64,000 nucleotides of DNA, from positions 1 through 64,000 of the forward strand of contig QKCJ01000041.1 in assembly GCA_003245715.1 (NCBI GenBank), given 5' to 3'. The notes below the pieces were generated by a model. That model was not told the origin of the DNA. It made no database searches and was given only the letters and a program-made list of their open reading frames with translations. Of this stretch, positions 36,314-45,270 are shown piece after piece; the stretch's first letter is position 1; each line of letters begins with the position of its first letter. Source of the DNA: a bacterium (GTDB lineage Bacteria > Planctomycetota > SZUA-567). A program made the translations under genes and the position numbers.

Positions 36314-37957
36314 ATGTACGAACCTAAAAATATGGAAGAAGCGCAGGAGCATGCGATCAGGTTTGAGCAGCAGGCCAATCACCTGCAGGGTATCCCCTTC
36401 TGTCTCAAACAGCTTGAGGTCTATCCGCAGAGCTACGAACTGAATACGGTAGTCGCCAATCTCTATGGTGATTCCGGCAATGCTTCAGCAGGGATCGGAT
36501 ATGCTTTAAAAGCGCTGGAGATTTCACCTTCGTCAATCCGGGCGATCGTGGCGTATGCCTATCTTCTTAACCTGAAAAATTGTCCCTGCAAGGCGCTTGA
36601 AGTTTTAGCGGCCGCTCCCGCTTCATACGAGAATGATTTTAACTTCCTCCTGCAGCGCAGCCTTATTCTGCGCAATCTCGGTAAAAGCCGCGAAGCATTG
36701 GCTGACCTTCAGAAGGTTATCGAGCAGAACCCCACCCTTGCATCGGCCAGAAGTAATTACCTGCTTTACCTCCATGATGTTCCCGGTTTGTCAGCTGCGG
36801 CGATCTTCAAGGCGCATGAGAATTACGGGCATTACTGCGCCCCGTCATATCAGGCACGGCAACACGGCAAGATCATTCTAAGAGACAAGATCAATCTCGG
36901 CTTTGTTTCGGCTGATTTCCGCCGCCACTCGGTCTGTTATTTTTTATTGCCGCTACTGGAGAATCTTGACCGTAACGAGTTCAGAATTTTCCTCTACAGT
37001 AATAACAAAAAAAATGATGAGGTCACAGAAGAGCTAAAAGCGCTCGCCGACCATTTTTACGACATAACCGGCAAGAATGACAAAGATGCGGCAGAAATTA
37101 TTGAGACGGACAATATCCATGTTCTCTTTGATCTCTCGGGGCATACCTCCGGAAACCGTCTGGGCATTTTTTCCTTAAAACCTGCGCCTGTGCAAGTTAA
37201 CTGGCTTGGTTATCCTGATACTTCGGGAATATCTGCCATGGACTACAGACTGGTTGATCCGGTGACTGATCCTGTGGGAGAATCACTGACAACAGAAGAG
37301 CAGAAACGGATTGCCGGAGGCTTTCTCTGTTTCAAGCCTGACAGTAATATGCCTGATGTTTCAGAATTACCGGCTGACCAAAACGGCTATATCACTTTCG
37401 GCTCTTTCAATAATCTGGCCAAGACCGGACCGGACCTGCTCAACCTCTGGGCTGAGATCATAAAGGGCGTTGATGATTCACGCCTCTGTCTCAAATCGCC
37501 GGCTTTTTCAGAAGAGTCAGGCCGGGAGCGCGTGCTTAAAATTTTCGCCGATAAAGGAATTGCTGCAGAAAGAATAATTTTACTCGACCGCTCCACAACA
37601 CAATTTGAGCATCTTAATGAATACTCAAAAATTGATATCGCACTGGACACATTCCCATATAACGGGACAACAACCACCTTCGAAGCACTGTATATGGGGG
37701 TTGCGGTTATTACGCTCAAGGGACAGACGCACGTTCAGCGTGTGGGGGCAAGCATTCTTGAGCGCCTTGATCTCAAACCGCTTATTGCATCAAGTGCCGC
37801 GGATTACTATAATTTCGCTTCGGCTCTTGCCCGTCAACGTGATGACCTGCGTAACCTCCGCCAGTCTCTACGCGCAAGACTCCTGGCAAGCCAGCTCTGT
37901 GACGGTCCGGGGTTTGCCCGCAAGATAATGGTTATACTCAAGGAAATGTGCAAATGA
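36314..37957 (+). CDS. TPR protein with GT41 O-GlcNAc-transferase-like (SPINDLY-type) domain
   Basis: The protein has 547 residues from the ATG at 36314. The N-terminal 170 residues are tetratricopeptide-like helical repeats (SYELNTVVANLYGDSGNASAGIGYALKALEISPSS, SREALADLQKVIEQNPTLASARSNYLLYLHD). The C-terminal 350 residues carry the GT41 core: LGFVSADFRRHSVCYFLLPLLENLDRNEF, DLSGHTSGNRLGIFSLKPAPVQVNWLGYPDTSG, ITFGSFNNLAKTGPDLL, DTFPYNGTTTTFEALYMGV and TLKGQTHVQRVGASIL. Such enzymes transfer GlcNAc (or another sugar nucleotide donor) to Ser/Thr of proteins. The frame overlaps dgt by four bases (ATGA). Start could alternatively be TTG 36266. The acceptor protein is unknown. Confidence 0.88.
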   Translation: MYEPKNMEEAQEHAIRFEQQANHLQGIPFCLKQLEVYPQSYELNTVVANLYGDSGNASAGIGYALKALEISPSSIRAIVAYAYLLNLKNCPCKALEVLAAAPASYENDFNFLLQRSLILRNLGKSREALADLQKVIEQNPTLASARSNYLLYLHDVPGLSAAAIFKAHENYGHYCAPSYQARQHGKIILRDKINLGFVSADFRRHSVCYFLLPLLENLDRNEFRIFLYSNNKKNDEVTEELKALADHFYDITGKNDKDAAEIIETDNIHVLFDLSGHTSGNRLGIFSLKPAPVQVNWLGYPDTSGISAMDYRLVDPVTDPVGESLTTEEQKRIAGGFLCFKPDSNMPDVSELPADQNGYITFGSFNNLAKTGPDLLNLWAEIIKGVDDSRLCLKSPAFSEESGRERVLKIFADKGIAAERIILLDRSTTQFEHLNEYSKIDIALDTFPYNGTTTTFEALYMGVAVITLKGQTHVQRVGASILERLDLKPLIASSAADYYNFASALARQRDDLRNLRQSLRARLLASQLCDGPGFARKIMVILKEMCK

Positions 37958-39066
37958 AACCTTATGCAATGACAGATAATTTCAGCCGTGGCCGCATCCA
38001 CCCGGAAATTGAGCACAGCTACCGCTCACTCTTTCAGCGTGACCGTGACCGGATCATCCATTCAACGGCCTTCCGCCGCCTTGAATATAAGACGCAGGTC
38101 TTTGTCAATCATGAGGGGGATTTTTACCGCACACGCCTGACGCACACCTTTGAGGTCTCACAGATCTCGCGGACGATTGCGCGGGTTCTAGGACTGAATG
38201 AGGATTTCACCGAAGCGGTGGCTCTGGCGCACGACCTTGGACATACCCCGTTTGGTCATGCCGGCGAGATTGCACTCAATGAACTGATGAGCGACTGCGG
38301 GGGATTTGAGCATAACCTGCAGGGACTGCGCGTGGTTGATTTGCTGGAGAACCGTTATGCGGCGTTTCCCGGACTGAACCTTTCCTATGAGGTACGCGAG
38401 GCATTTGTCAAGCACCACACAACCCACGATCATCCGGCGACGCCAGAGGAATTCCGCAACAGTGGTGCGCCGCTGCTGGAGGTGCAGGCGACAATTATTG
38501 CAGACGAAATTGCTTATGACAACCATGATATTGACGACGGGTTGTATAGCGGCCTTATTGATGAGCAGGATCTGCAGGACCTGAAAATATGGCGGGCCGC
38601 GATTGAAAAATCCGGCTCAGAATATAAAAAACTAAACCCCTTTCTGCGCCGTACTGAAGGGGTACGCCATCTGATTGACCTCCTTGCCAGTGACGTAGTT
38701 AATAATTCTCTTGAGAATATCAAGCGGCTTGATATCAAATCCTATGATGATGTCAGGTCGGCAGGCGAGCTTATTATCTGTCCTAGTGATGAAATGCGCA
38801 CTATGAAACTTGAGCTTGAGAAATTCCTGCGTGAAAAATTTTATCATAATTACAAAGTAATGCGCATGGCAAAAAAATCCCAACGCTTTCTTACGGAGAT
38901 GTTTCTGACCTATATCGAGGACAGCTCAATTCTGCCGCCGCGCCATCAGCAGCGGATTAACGATATCTCTGTTGAAAGGGTTGTCGCGGACTATATCGCC
39001 GGAATGACCGACCGCTTCGCGGAACAGGAATACGAAAAACTATTTCACCCCTTTACCAGAACCTGA
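37954..39066 (+). CDS. dgt: deoxyguanosinetriphosphate triphosphohydrolase-like protein
   Basis: The 370-residue HD-domain enzyme of the Dgt family cleaves dNTPs to deoxynucleosides and tripolyphosphate. Motifs RTRLTHTFEVSQISRTIAR, ALAHDLGHTPFGHAGE (the HD metal pair), and the C-terminal PPRHQQRINDISVERVVADYIAGMTDRFA are complete. Its ATG at 37954 overlaps the TGA of the GT41 gene in an ATGA, with AAGGA nine bases before; the GTG at 37948 is too near that site. The tight coupling suggests joint translation. The phosphoesterase gene follows 11 bases later. Confidence 0.92.
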   Translation: MKPYAMTDNFSRGRIHPEIEHSYRSLFQRDRDRIIHSTAFRRLEYKTQVFVNHEGDFYRTRLTHTFEVSQISRTIARVLGLNEDFTEAVALAHDLGHTPFGHAGEIALNELMSDCGGFEHNLQGLRVVDLLENRYAAFPGLNLSYEVREAFVKHHTTHDHPATPEEFRNSGAPLLEVQATIIADEIAYDNHDIDDGLYSGLIDEQDLQDLKIWRAAIEKSGSEYKKLNPFLRRTEGVRHLIDLLASDVVNNSLENIKRLDIKSYDDVRSAGELIICPSDEMRTMKLELEKFLREKFYHNYKVMRMAKKSQRFLTEMFLTYIEDSSILPPRHQQRINDISVERVVADYIAGMTDRFAEQEYEKLFHPFTRT

Positions 39067-39077
39067 TAAAACAAACT

Positions 39078-39845
39078 ATGAAAATATATGCAATCTCCGA
39101 CCTGCACCTCTCACTTGAGAGCGATAAACCGATGAATATTTTCGGGGACAACTGGCAGGATCATCATCTCAAGATACAGGACAACTGGCTCGCGTCGATA
39201 ACCGAGGACGACCTTGTGCTTTTGTGTGGGGACATCTCCTGGGCGCTCAAACTTCACTCCGCGCAACCCGATCTTGACTGGATCGGAAAACTCCCGGGCC
39301 GGAAAATATTTATCAAAGGCAATCACGATTACTGGTGGGCAAGCCTGAATAAAATTACAGCTGCTACCAATGATTCGATGTTCTTCATACAGAACAATGC
39401 AATCTGCATTGATGGTATCAGTATCGCTGGTACCAGGCTGTGGGATTATCCATACGTTAAATGGCCCTCACAAAAAAATAATTCTGAAGAGAATACGCAG
39501 CCTGTAATGAAAGAAAAAAAGCACGGAGGTCAGATCATTGACAATGAGAAGGTCTGTGCAAGTGAGCTTAACCGTCTGAAACTTAGTCTGTCTGCGCTGG
39601 AAAAGAATTCAAAGCTTAAAATATGCCTGACACACTATCCTCCAATCTCAAGGCAACCGGAAGAGAACGAACTGACCGCGCTGATGACAGAACATGAAAT
39701 TGATTTTTGCATCTATGGCCATCTTCACGCTCTTGACCGCGAAGAAGATACCCCTGCGGCTGATTGCAAAATTGGCAATACCAGATACCTGTTGAGTTCA
39801 TGCGACTGGCTTGATTTTTCACCACTGCTGATTGCGGAGGTTTAG
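39078..39845 (+). CDS. metallophosphoesterase
   Basis: This 255-residue calcineurin-like phosphoesterase has the five blocks ISDLHLS (DxH), LCGDISWALK (GD), KGNHDYWW (GNHD), LTHYPP (GH-like) and IYGHLHALD (GHxH). The sequence YxISDLHLSLxxxKPMxIFGDxWxxHxxKIxxNW is typical of a bacterial family of unknown substrate. It lies 11 bases after dgt and four bases before the alpha/beta hydrolase gene, within one plus-strand cluster. Nucleotide, phospholipid or phosphoprotein substrates are all possible. Confidence 0.88.
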   Translation: MKIYAISDLHLSLESDKPMNIFGDNWQDHHLKIQDNWLASITEDDLVLLCGDISWALKLHSAQPDLDWIGKLPGRKIFIKGNHDYWWASLNKITAATNDSMFFIQNNAICIDGISIAGTRLWDYPYVKWPSQKNNSEENTQPVMKEKKHGGQIIDNEKVCASELNRLKLSLSALEKNSKLKICLTHYPPISRQPEENELTALMTEHEIDFCIYGHLHALDREEDTPAADCKIGNTRYLLSSCDWLDFSPLLIAEV

Positions 39846-39848
39846 GCC

Positions 39849-40772
39849 ATGCAGAGCGCTGCGATAATCTTTTTTTTTATCCTCGCCGGCATTCTTATTT
39901 TTATTGCCTACAATCACGCTAAAGCGATGACCTGCTTCATTGCTTCCCGCCCCAAACTCAAAGGTTTCAGGCTTATACTGCACAATGTATTTTTCGGATT
40001 AAGTATCCACCGGCCAGAGAACAGCAGAACACCACAGGATTATAATTTAGAATATACTGATGTTGGTTTTACAACTGATGATAATGTCAGCCTTGCGTCC
40101 TGGTATATAGCTGCAGAGAGAAGCGAGAAAATAGTTCTGACCTTCAACTGGTTCGGCTGCGCCAAATCGAATATGCTTACCCATTGTAAAATGTTTCATG
40201 ATTCCGGGTACGATGTTTTAGTTACAGACTTGCGCGGTCATGGTGACTCGGAAGGGAATGAAACCTCTCTTGGCTGGCATGAATATAACGACATCTATGC
40301 AGCATACAGATTCGCACGGAACAATTTCCCGGATAAAAAAATCATCCTTCACGGAGTGTCACTGGGAGCAGTGGCGATTCTGCGCGCTATTCACTTAAGA
40401 CAGATCAATGCGGAAAAACTTATTCTGGAGTGTCCGTTTGACCGGCTTGTCACCACCGTTCGCCACAGAGTTGCCTCTTTTGGTTTGCCAGGTTTTCCGT
40501 TTGGTGATCTTCTGCTGATTGTCGGTGCGTTGCGCCAGGGCTACAATCCCTACCGGCACAATCCGGCGGAATATGCCAGAGTTGTTGATATTCCGGCGCT
40601 GCTGATTTCCGGTGCGGATGACCCTTTTGTCAATCCGCAAGAAGTAAAAAATATTGCCTCTGAATTTTCAGGAACCGCGCAGGTTGCAATAATTAATAAC
40701 TGCGCGCACGGAACAACTATTGAAGATTCGGAAGATTTCCGCAAAATAGTTATTAAGTTTCTCAACAGTTAA
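39849..40772 (+). CDS. membrane-anchored alpha/beta hydrolase
   Basis: The 307-residue protein has an N-terminal membrane anchor (AAIIFFFILAGILIFIAYN) and then an alpha/beta hydrolase domain of the YqiK/YjfP-like type: ERSEKIVLTFNWFGCAKSNM, LVTDLRGHGDSEGNETSLGWHEYND, nucleophile Ser in LHGVSLGAVA, acid Asp in ISGADDPFVNP and His in NNCAHGTTIED. Catalytic residues are all in order. It begins four bases after the phosphoesterase stop and is followed after 27 bases by the OppD-type gene. The ester or peptide substrate is not identifiable. Confidence 0.82.
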   Translation: MQSAAIIFFFILAGILIFIAYNHAKAMTCFIASRPKLKGFRLILHNVFFGLSIHRPENSRTPQDYNLEYTDVGFTTDDNVSLASWYIAAERSEKIVLTFNWFGCAKSNMLTHCKMFHDSGYDVLVTDLRGHGDSEGNETSLGWHEYNDIYAAYRFARNNFPDKKIILHGVSLGAVAILRAIHLRQINAEKLILECPFDRLVTTVRHRVASFGLPGFPFGDLLLIVGALRQGYNPYRHNPAEYARVVDIPALLISGADDPFVNPQEVKNIASEFSGTAQVAIINNCAHGTTIEDSEDFRKIVIKFLNS

Positions 40773-40799
40773 TTATCTGCCACCAGTCCGGGATTTAAT

Positions 40800-41765
40800 A
40801 TGAATGCACTTGAGATAAAAAATTTAACGGTCAACTTCCACCTTGGCAAAGAAACCGCCAATGTCGTCAGGGGAATTGACCTGACAATAAAGGCAGGAAA
40901 AACCGTTGGTCTGGTCGGAGAGTCCGGCTGCGGCAAGAGCGTAACCAGTCTTTCAGCACTGCGCCTTCTCGATATCCCACCGGCCGAGGTCAGCGGCTCA
41001 ATCAAACTTGACGGTCAGGATCTGCTATCATTACCTGAGGTCAAGATGCGCGACAAACGCGGTTTTGATATCGCGATGATTTTTCAGGAGCCGATGACAA
41101 GCCTTAATCCCGTATTTACAATCGGCGACCAGATAACTGAGGCCTTAATGGTGCATGAAAATGTTTCAGATGATGTTGCTGTCGAGAGGGCTGTAAACGC
41201 ACTCAGGGAGGTTGGTATCGCCGGACCAGAGGAGATACTCAACCGTTATCCGCATGAGTTATCCGGCGGCATGAAACAACGGGTTATGATTGCAATGGCG
41301 CTTATCTGCAAGCCGCGTCTGCTTATTGCTGATGAACCGACCACCGCGCTTGATGTTACAGTTCAGGCACAGATTCTTGACCTGCTGCGCCGGCTGCAAA
41401 AAGATCACAACATGAGCATTCTGTTTATCACCCACGATCTAGGTGTGGTCGCAGAACTGGCCCATAAAGTATGCGTTATGTACTCTGGTAAAATTGTCGA
41501 ACAGGCAGAAACAGAAACGCTTTTTGCCAATCCCAAACATCCCTACACCAAAGCATTGCTTGAAAGTATCCCCAAGACCTCAGGCGCGCGCAGCAAACTA
41601 AAGGCGATTTCAGGAATGGTGCCAAATCCGGCAAACCTGCCAGAAGGATGTAAATTCGCTCCGCGCTGCCCACTGGCTGGCGATGTCTGCCGCTCGGTTG
41701 AGCCAAAGCTTAGCCTGAAAGAGAAGAATCATTTCGCCGCCTGCCACATGGTTGACGATCTTTGA
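40800..41765 (+). CDS. oligopeptide/dipeptide ABC transporter ATP-binding protein (OppD/DppD type)
   Basis: This 321-residue ABC ATPase has Walker [10 protein letters not shown], the Q-loop [16 protein letters not shown], signature [15 protein letters not shown] (the OppD form with Met), Walker [17 protein letters not shown] and H-loop ITHDLGVV. The C-terminal peptide-transporter extension ends [14 protein letters not shown]. It would pair with an OppF-type subunit such as that at 20168. No permease or binding-protein gene is near, so the transporter is split across the genome. It ends 18 bases from the convergent CDF gene. Confidence 0.92.
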   Translation: MNALEIKNLTVNFHLGKETANVVRGIDLTIKAGKTVGLVGESGCGKSVTSLSALRLLDIPPAEVSGSIKLDGQDLLSLPEVKMRDKRGFDIAMIFQEPMTSLNPVFTIGDQITEALMVHENVSDDVAVERAVNALREVGIAGPEEILNRYPHELSGGMKQRVMIAMALICKPRLLIADEPTTALDVTVQAQILDLLRRLQKDHNMSILFITHDLGVVAELAHKVCVMYSGKIVEQAETETLFANPKHPYTKALLESIPKTSGARSKLKAISGMVPNPANLPEGCKFAPRCPLAGDVCRSVEPKLSLKEKNHFAACHMVDDL

Positions 41766-41783
41766 TTTTTACTTTACAGCGAT

Positions 41784-42677
41784 TTATTCATGCGGCTCAA
41801 TATGCACAACAACGTCAACAACCGATTCGATTTTTTCGCAGATCTTCCTGCTTACGTCTGAGGATATGTCATGCCCCTCCCTGACACTAAGCCAGGGATC
41901 AACCTCGATATGCAAATCAACAAATATGTCTTCGCCGATGTAACGGGTGCGGATAGCATGGGCGGAACGTACCTTATCATAAGCGGCCGCTGCCTGATAA
42001 ATGGCGTCTCTGATCTCTGGTGGCGGAGCACAGTCAGTGAGCTTGCCAAGAGCCGGAAAGGCTATACCGACGGCAGCTTTAAGCAGGATCACCGCAACAA
42101 CAACCGCACCGATATCATCAACAAAACCGTATGACGGGAAGAGGTAGGTTACGGCAATACTGACAGCCGCGACAACCGAGGACAGCGCATCAGAGCGGTG
42201 ATGCCAGGCATTGGCAATAACCGTCTGGCTGCGCACTTCCTTACCAACTTTTAAAGTCCAGCGAAAGAGGATCTCTTTTACGATAATTGAAGCAACAGCA
42301 ACCCAGAAAGAAATCGCCCCCGGATTTTCAACATCACTTTTATCTACCTGATAAAGTGCGTCCCAAATAATTCCGATAGCAGTCAAAGCCAGCACGGCAC
42401 TGATGATAAGGCCGGTAAAAGTTTCGATCTTGCCATGGCCGTACGGGTGGGAAGCGTCTTCAGGCTTGCTCCAGAAGCGAAGCCCGACAAGTACGCCAAT
42501 GTCACTGGCCGCGTCCGACAATGAGTGCGCCGCGTCAGCAACAAGCGCCTTACTGCCGCCAAAATAACCAACAACAAATTTCAATCCCGACATAATAAGA
42601 TTAGCAATAAGCCCGCCTGTAGTTACGGATTTGATCTTTGCACTTCTCTCCAGAGAGTCCCCCGACATATTACTCAT
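41784..42677 (-). CDS. cation diffusion facilitator family transporter
   Basis: The protein has 297 residues from the ATG at 42677, which I prefer to the GTG at 42689 because GGTGA is a better spaced ribosome site; the start is uncertain. It is a CDF antiporter that exports divalent metals such as Zn2+, Fe2+ or Mn2+ for protons. Family motifs are visible: LVADAAHSLSDAASD (the DAxHSxxD pair in helix 2), the second pair in WHHRSDALSS (HxxxD), and the cytoplasmic C-terminal domain with VDLHIEVDPWLSVREGHDISSDVSRKI. Both metal-coordinating HxxxD sites are intact. The final residues HIEPHE are His-rich. Confidence 0.9.
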   Translation of the reverse strand: MSNMSGDSLERSAKIKSVTTGGLIANLIMSGLKFVVGYFGGSKALVADAAHSLSDAASDIGVLVGLRFWSKPEDASHPYGHGKIETFTGLIISAVLALTAIGIIWDALYQVDKSDVENPGAISFWVAVASIIVKEILFRWTLKVGKEVRSQTVIANAWHHRSDALSSVVAAVSIAVTYLFPSYGFVDDIGAVVVAVILLKAAVGIAFPALGKLTDCAPPPEIRDAIYQAAAAYDKVRSAHAIRTRYIGEDIFVDLHIEVDPWLSVREGHDISSDVSRKICEKIESVVDVVVHIEPHE

Positions 42678-42702
42678 TTTAATCACCATTCATAAATTAT
42701 AT

Positions 42703-42730
42703 TTGAGCGTAACACGATTATTAATATAAT
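42703..42730 (+). promoter_or_regulatory. putative sigma-70 promoter of asnS
   Basis: TTGAGC-16-TATAAT stands 70 bases before the asnS ATG. The region is shared with the divergent CDF gene. Confidence 0.5.
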
Positions 42731-42799
42731 AAGAATTCCTTTATAGTTAAATTAATACAAAGTTCAATATTTAAATATTTTATATTCAGGGATTTACGC

Positions 42800-44185
42800 A
42801 TGAAAATTACTCCAATCAAGTCAGTGCATTCTTTGGATAATGCAGGTGGAATTATCACAGTAGCGGGCTGGGTAAAATCCGCCCGGCACGGCAAAGGCGA
42901 CACGTTCATCGCCCTCTCTGACGGCTCGTGTTTCAATGACCTGCAGATTGTCTGCCCGGCAACCCTGACCAATTTTGATGATATCCAGAAATGCGGCACA
43001 GGCAGCTCAATAAAAATTACCGGTACTGTTGTCGAAAGCCCCGGCAAGGGTCAGAAATTTGAGATCCTCGCGCAGGAAGTTGTTATCGCCGGAGATGCCG
43101 GTGCGGATTATCCATTGCAGAAAAAGCGCCATTCATTTGAATATCTGCGTGATATCGCCCATCTGCGGATGCGCACCAATACTTTCGGCGCGGTTATGCG
43201 TGTCAGAAACGCGGCGGCCAGAAGCATCCATAATTTTTTTCAGGAGCAGGGATTTATCTGGCTGCACTCACCAATTATTACCGCCAGCGACTGTGAGGGA
43301 GCCGGTGAGATGTTCCGAGTCAGTACGCTTGACAAGAATAATCCGCCCCGTGACGAAAACGGGAATGTTGATTACGCGCAGGATTTTTTCGGACGGGAAG
43401 CGCACCTTACGGTTTCCGGGCAGCTTGAAGGGGAAATCGCCGCACTTGCCCTCTCAAATATCTACACCTTCGGCCCGACCTTCCGCGCGGAAAATTCAAA
43501 CACCTCCCGCCACCTTGCCGAGTTCTGGATGGTTGAACCGGAAATGGCTTTCTGTACGCTTGAGGGTAATATGGACATGGCGGAGAAATTCCTCAAGCGT
43601 CTGTTTTCTGATGTTATGGAGGCTGTGCCGGATGACATGGAATTCTTTGCCGACATGATCGACAAGACGACACCGCAGATCATGCGTATGGTTATCGAAA
43701 AACCCTTTGAACGTGTAACCTACACTGAAGCTATTGAGATACTTGAAAAATCGGGGCAGGATTTCAAGTTCCCGGTCAGGTGGGGAATCGACCTTCAGAG
43801 CGAGCATGAGCGCTACCTGACAGAAGAACACTTTAAAAAGCCGGTTATTGTCATTAATTACCCCAAGGGTATTAAGGCTTTTTACATGTACAACAACGAC
43901 GACGGCAAGACTGTTGGGGCGATGGATGTGCTTGTTCCGCGTGTTGGAGAAATCATCGGCGGCTCACAGCGCGAGGACAGGCTTGAAATCCTTGACAGCC
44001 GCATAAACGAACTGGGGCTTGAGATCGGCGACTACTGGTGGTACCGTGACCTGCGCCGTTACGGCTCTGTGCCGCATTCAGGCTTCGGGCTGGGCTTTGA
44101 GCGCGTTGTGCAGTTTATGACCGGCATGAAGAATATCCGCGACGTTATTCCTTTCCCGCGTGTGCCGCAGAGTGCGGAGTTCTAG
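42800..44185 (+). CDS. asnS: asparaginyl-tRNA synthetase
   Basis: This 461-residue class IIb synthetase charges tRNA-Asn. The N-terminal OB-fold anticodon domain ([33 protein letters not shown]) is followed by the catalytic domain with motif 2 [25 protein letters not shown] and motif 3 [17 protein letters not shown]. The [21 protein letters not shown] block and [22 protein letters not shown] distinguish it from AspRS. The presence of AsnRS means direct charging of Asn is available, so the GatCAB route is not obligatory for Asn. The ATG has AGGGA 11 bases upstream. Confidence 0.97.
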   Translation: MKITPIKSVHSLDNAGGIITVAGWVKSARHGKGDTFIALSDGSCFNDLQIVCPATLTNFDDIQKCGTGSSIKITGTVVESPGKGQKFEILAQEVVIAGDAGADYPLQKKRHSFEYLRDIAHLRMRTNTFGAVMRVRNAAARSIHNFFQEQGFIWLHSPIITASDCEGAGEMFRVSTLDKNNPPRDENGNVDYAQDFFGREAHLTVSGQLEGEIAALALSNIYTFGPTFRAENSNTSRHLAEFWMVEPEMAFCTLEGNMDMAEKFLKRLFSDVMEAVPDDMEFFADMIDKTTPQIMRMVIEKPFERVTYTEAIEILEKSGQDFKFPVRWGIDLQSEHERYLTEEHFKKPVIVINYPKGIKAFYMYNNDDGKTVGAMDVLVPRVGEIIGGSQREDRLEILDSRINELGLEIGDYWWYRDLRRYGSVPHSGFGLGFERVVQFMTGMKNIRDVIPFPRVPQSAEF

Positions 44186-44218
44186 CGGCGTCTTTAAGCG
44201 ATAACATGATGACACGTT

Positions 44219-45205
44219 CTAACAAAAGGTAAGCGTGCCACGCAAACAGAGCAGATATAGAACAGCGGCAAGACTTATAAGCCAGCCGATTATGTAAAAA
44301 ACAAGAGAAATACGCGCGCTTTTCCGCTCTTGCCAGCTCCGGGGACTTACGCCCTTAATCAGAAAAACAATTTTGCTGGAAAGATTGACGCAGATAATAT
44401 TTACAGAAAGTAGCAGTACCGCACCTATTGCGTCATCGTAATGCCCTTTGCCGAGCATCAGGCCGATAGTCGCTGCCGGAGGAAGAAGGGCAACAGCAAC
44501 CATAACACCCACGAGTACACTGGCAAGGCCGCTGGTAAGTGACAGCGCCGCAGCTGCGCCTGAAGCAAGCGCCAGCGCCACCGAGTCAAGTCCGGCATTA
44601 GCCCGCAGCATAAGCTCCTTACTCGCATACTCAACCGGCCAGAACCAGCCGATGCCGTAACTTAAAAGCACGGCAAAAATCACACCGGCGATTAGCGTAG
44701 ACAAGGCCTTTCGCATCAGTGAAAGATCATTAAGGGCAGTTCCGAGACTAAGGGCAAGATTCGGCCCCAGAAGCGGCGCAATCACCATCGCACCGATAAT
44801 GACCGCAACGTTGTCCTTAAGCAGGCCAATTGCCGCAACCGTCGTAGAGAGAAATACCAGAACCAGATAATTAATGTCAAGGCGGGCATTTTTTTCAACA
44901 TCATCATAGAGTTTTTCGCGGGCTGATGAAGCGGAGTCCTCTTCTTTGCGTGATTCCTCGTCTGGCTGTGGGAGAAAAAGCTCTACTCCAAGGACAGCAA
45001 TCCGAGCCCTTGGTTCAGAATCAAGAATAACCTGTAAAGCGTCAAGCGTCGGCTGAACCCGGTCATCACTGACAAGAAGGCGCATCTGCTGCATCCCGTC
45101 CTCACCAACAAACTCAAGCCGGAAATCCCTAGCCTCCATTTTATCAGCAATCTTTGAGACAATCCGGGCTTTATCTTCACTTACGGTAACCTCGATATAT
45201 TTCAT
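44219..45205 (-). CDS. TIGR00341/DUF389 family membrane protein
   Basis: This 328-residue protein has an N-terminal soluble ferredoxin-like region (KYIEVTVSEDKARIVSKIADKMEARDFRLEF), an acidic-basic linker (PQPDEESRKEEDSASS), and then five or six membrane helices. The core LVLVFLSTTVAAIGLLKDNVAVIIGAMVIAPLLGPNLALSLGTALNDLSLMRKAL and GVMVAVALLPPAATIGLMLGKG are the signatures of the DUF389/TIGR00341 family. The function is not established. It is convergent with asnS and separated from the SulP gene by 65 bases on the same strand. Confidence 0.88.
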   Translation of the reverse strand: MKYIEVTVSEDKARIVSKIADKMEARDFRLEFVGEDGMQQMRLLVSDDRVQPTLDALQVILDSEPRARIAVLGVELFLPQPDEESRKEEDSASSAREKLYDDVEKNARLDINYLVLVFLSTTVAAIGLLKDNVAVIIGAMVIAPLLGPNLALSLGTALNDLSLMRKALSTLIAGVIFAVLLSYGIGWFWPVEYASKELMLRANAGLDSVALALASGAAAALSLTSGLASVLVGVMVAVALLPPAATIGLMLGKGHYDDAIGAVLLLSVNIICVNLSSKIVFLIKGVSPRSWQERKSARISLVFYIIGWLISLAAVLYLLCLRGTLTFC

Positions 45206-45270
45206 CTCGCCCCTTCCCTTATTTGTGTTATCATATTTAACGGCAAAGGCGGAATTTTAGCAAGGATTTA

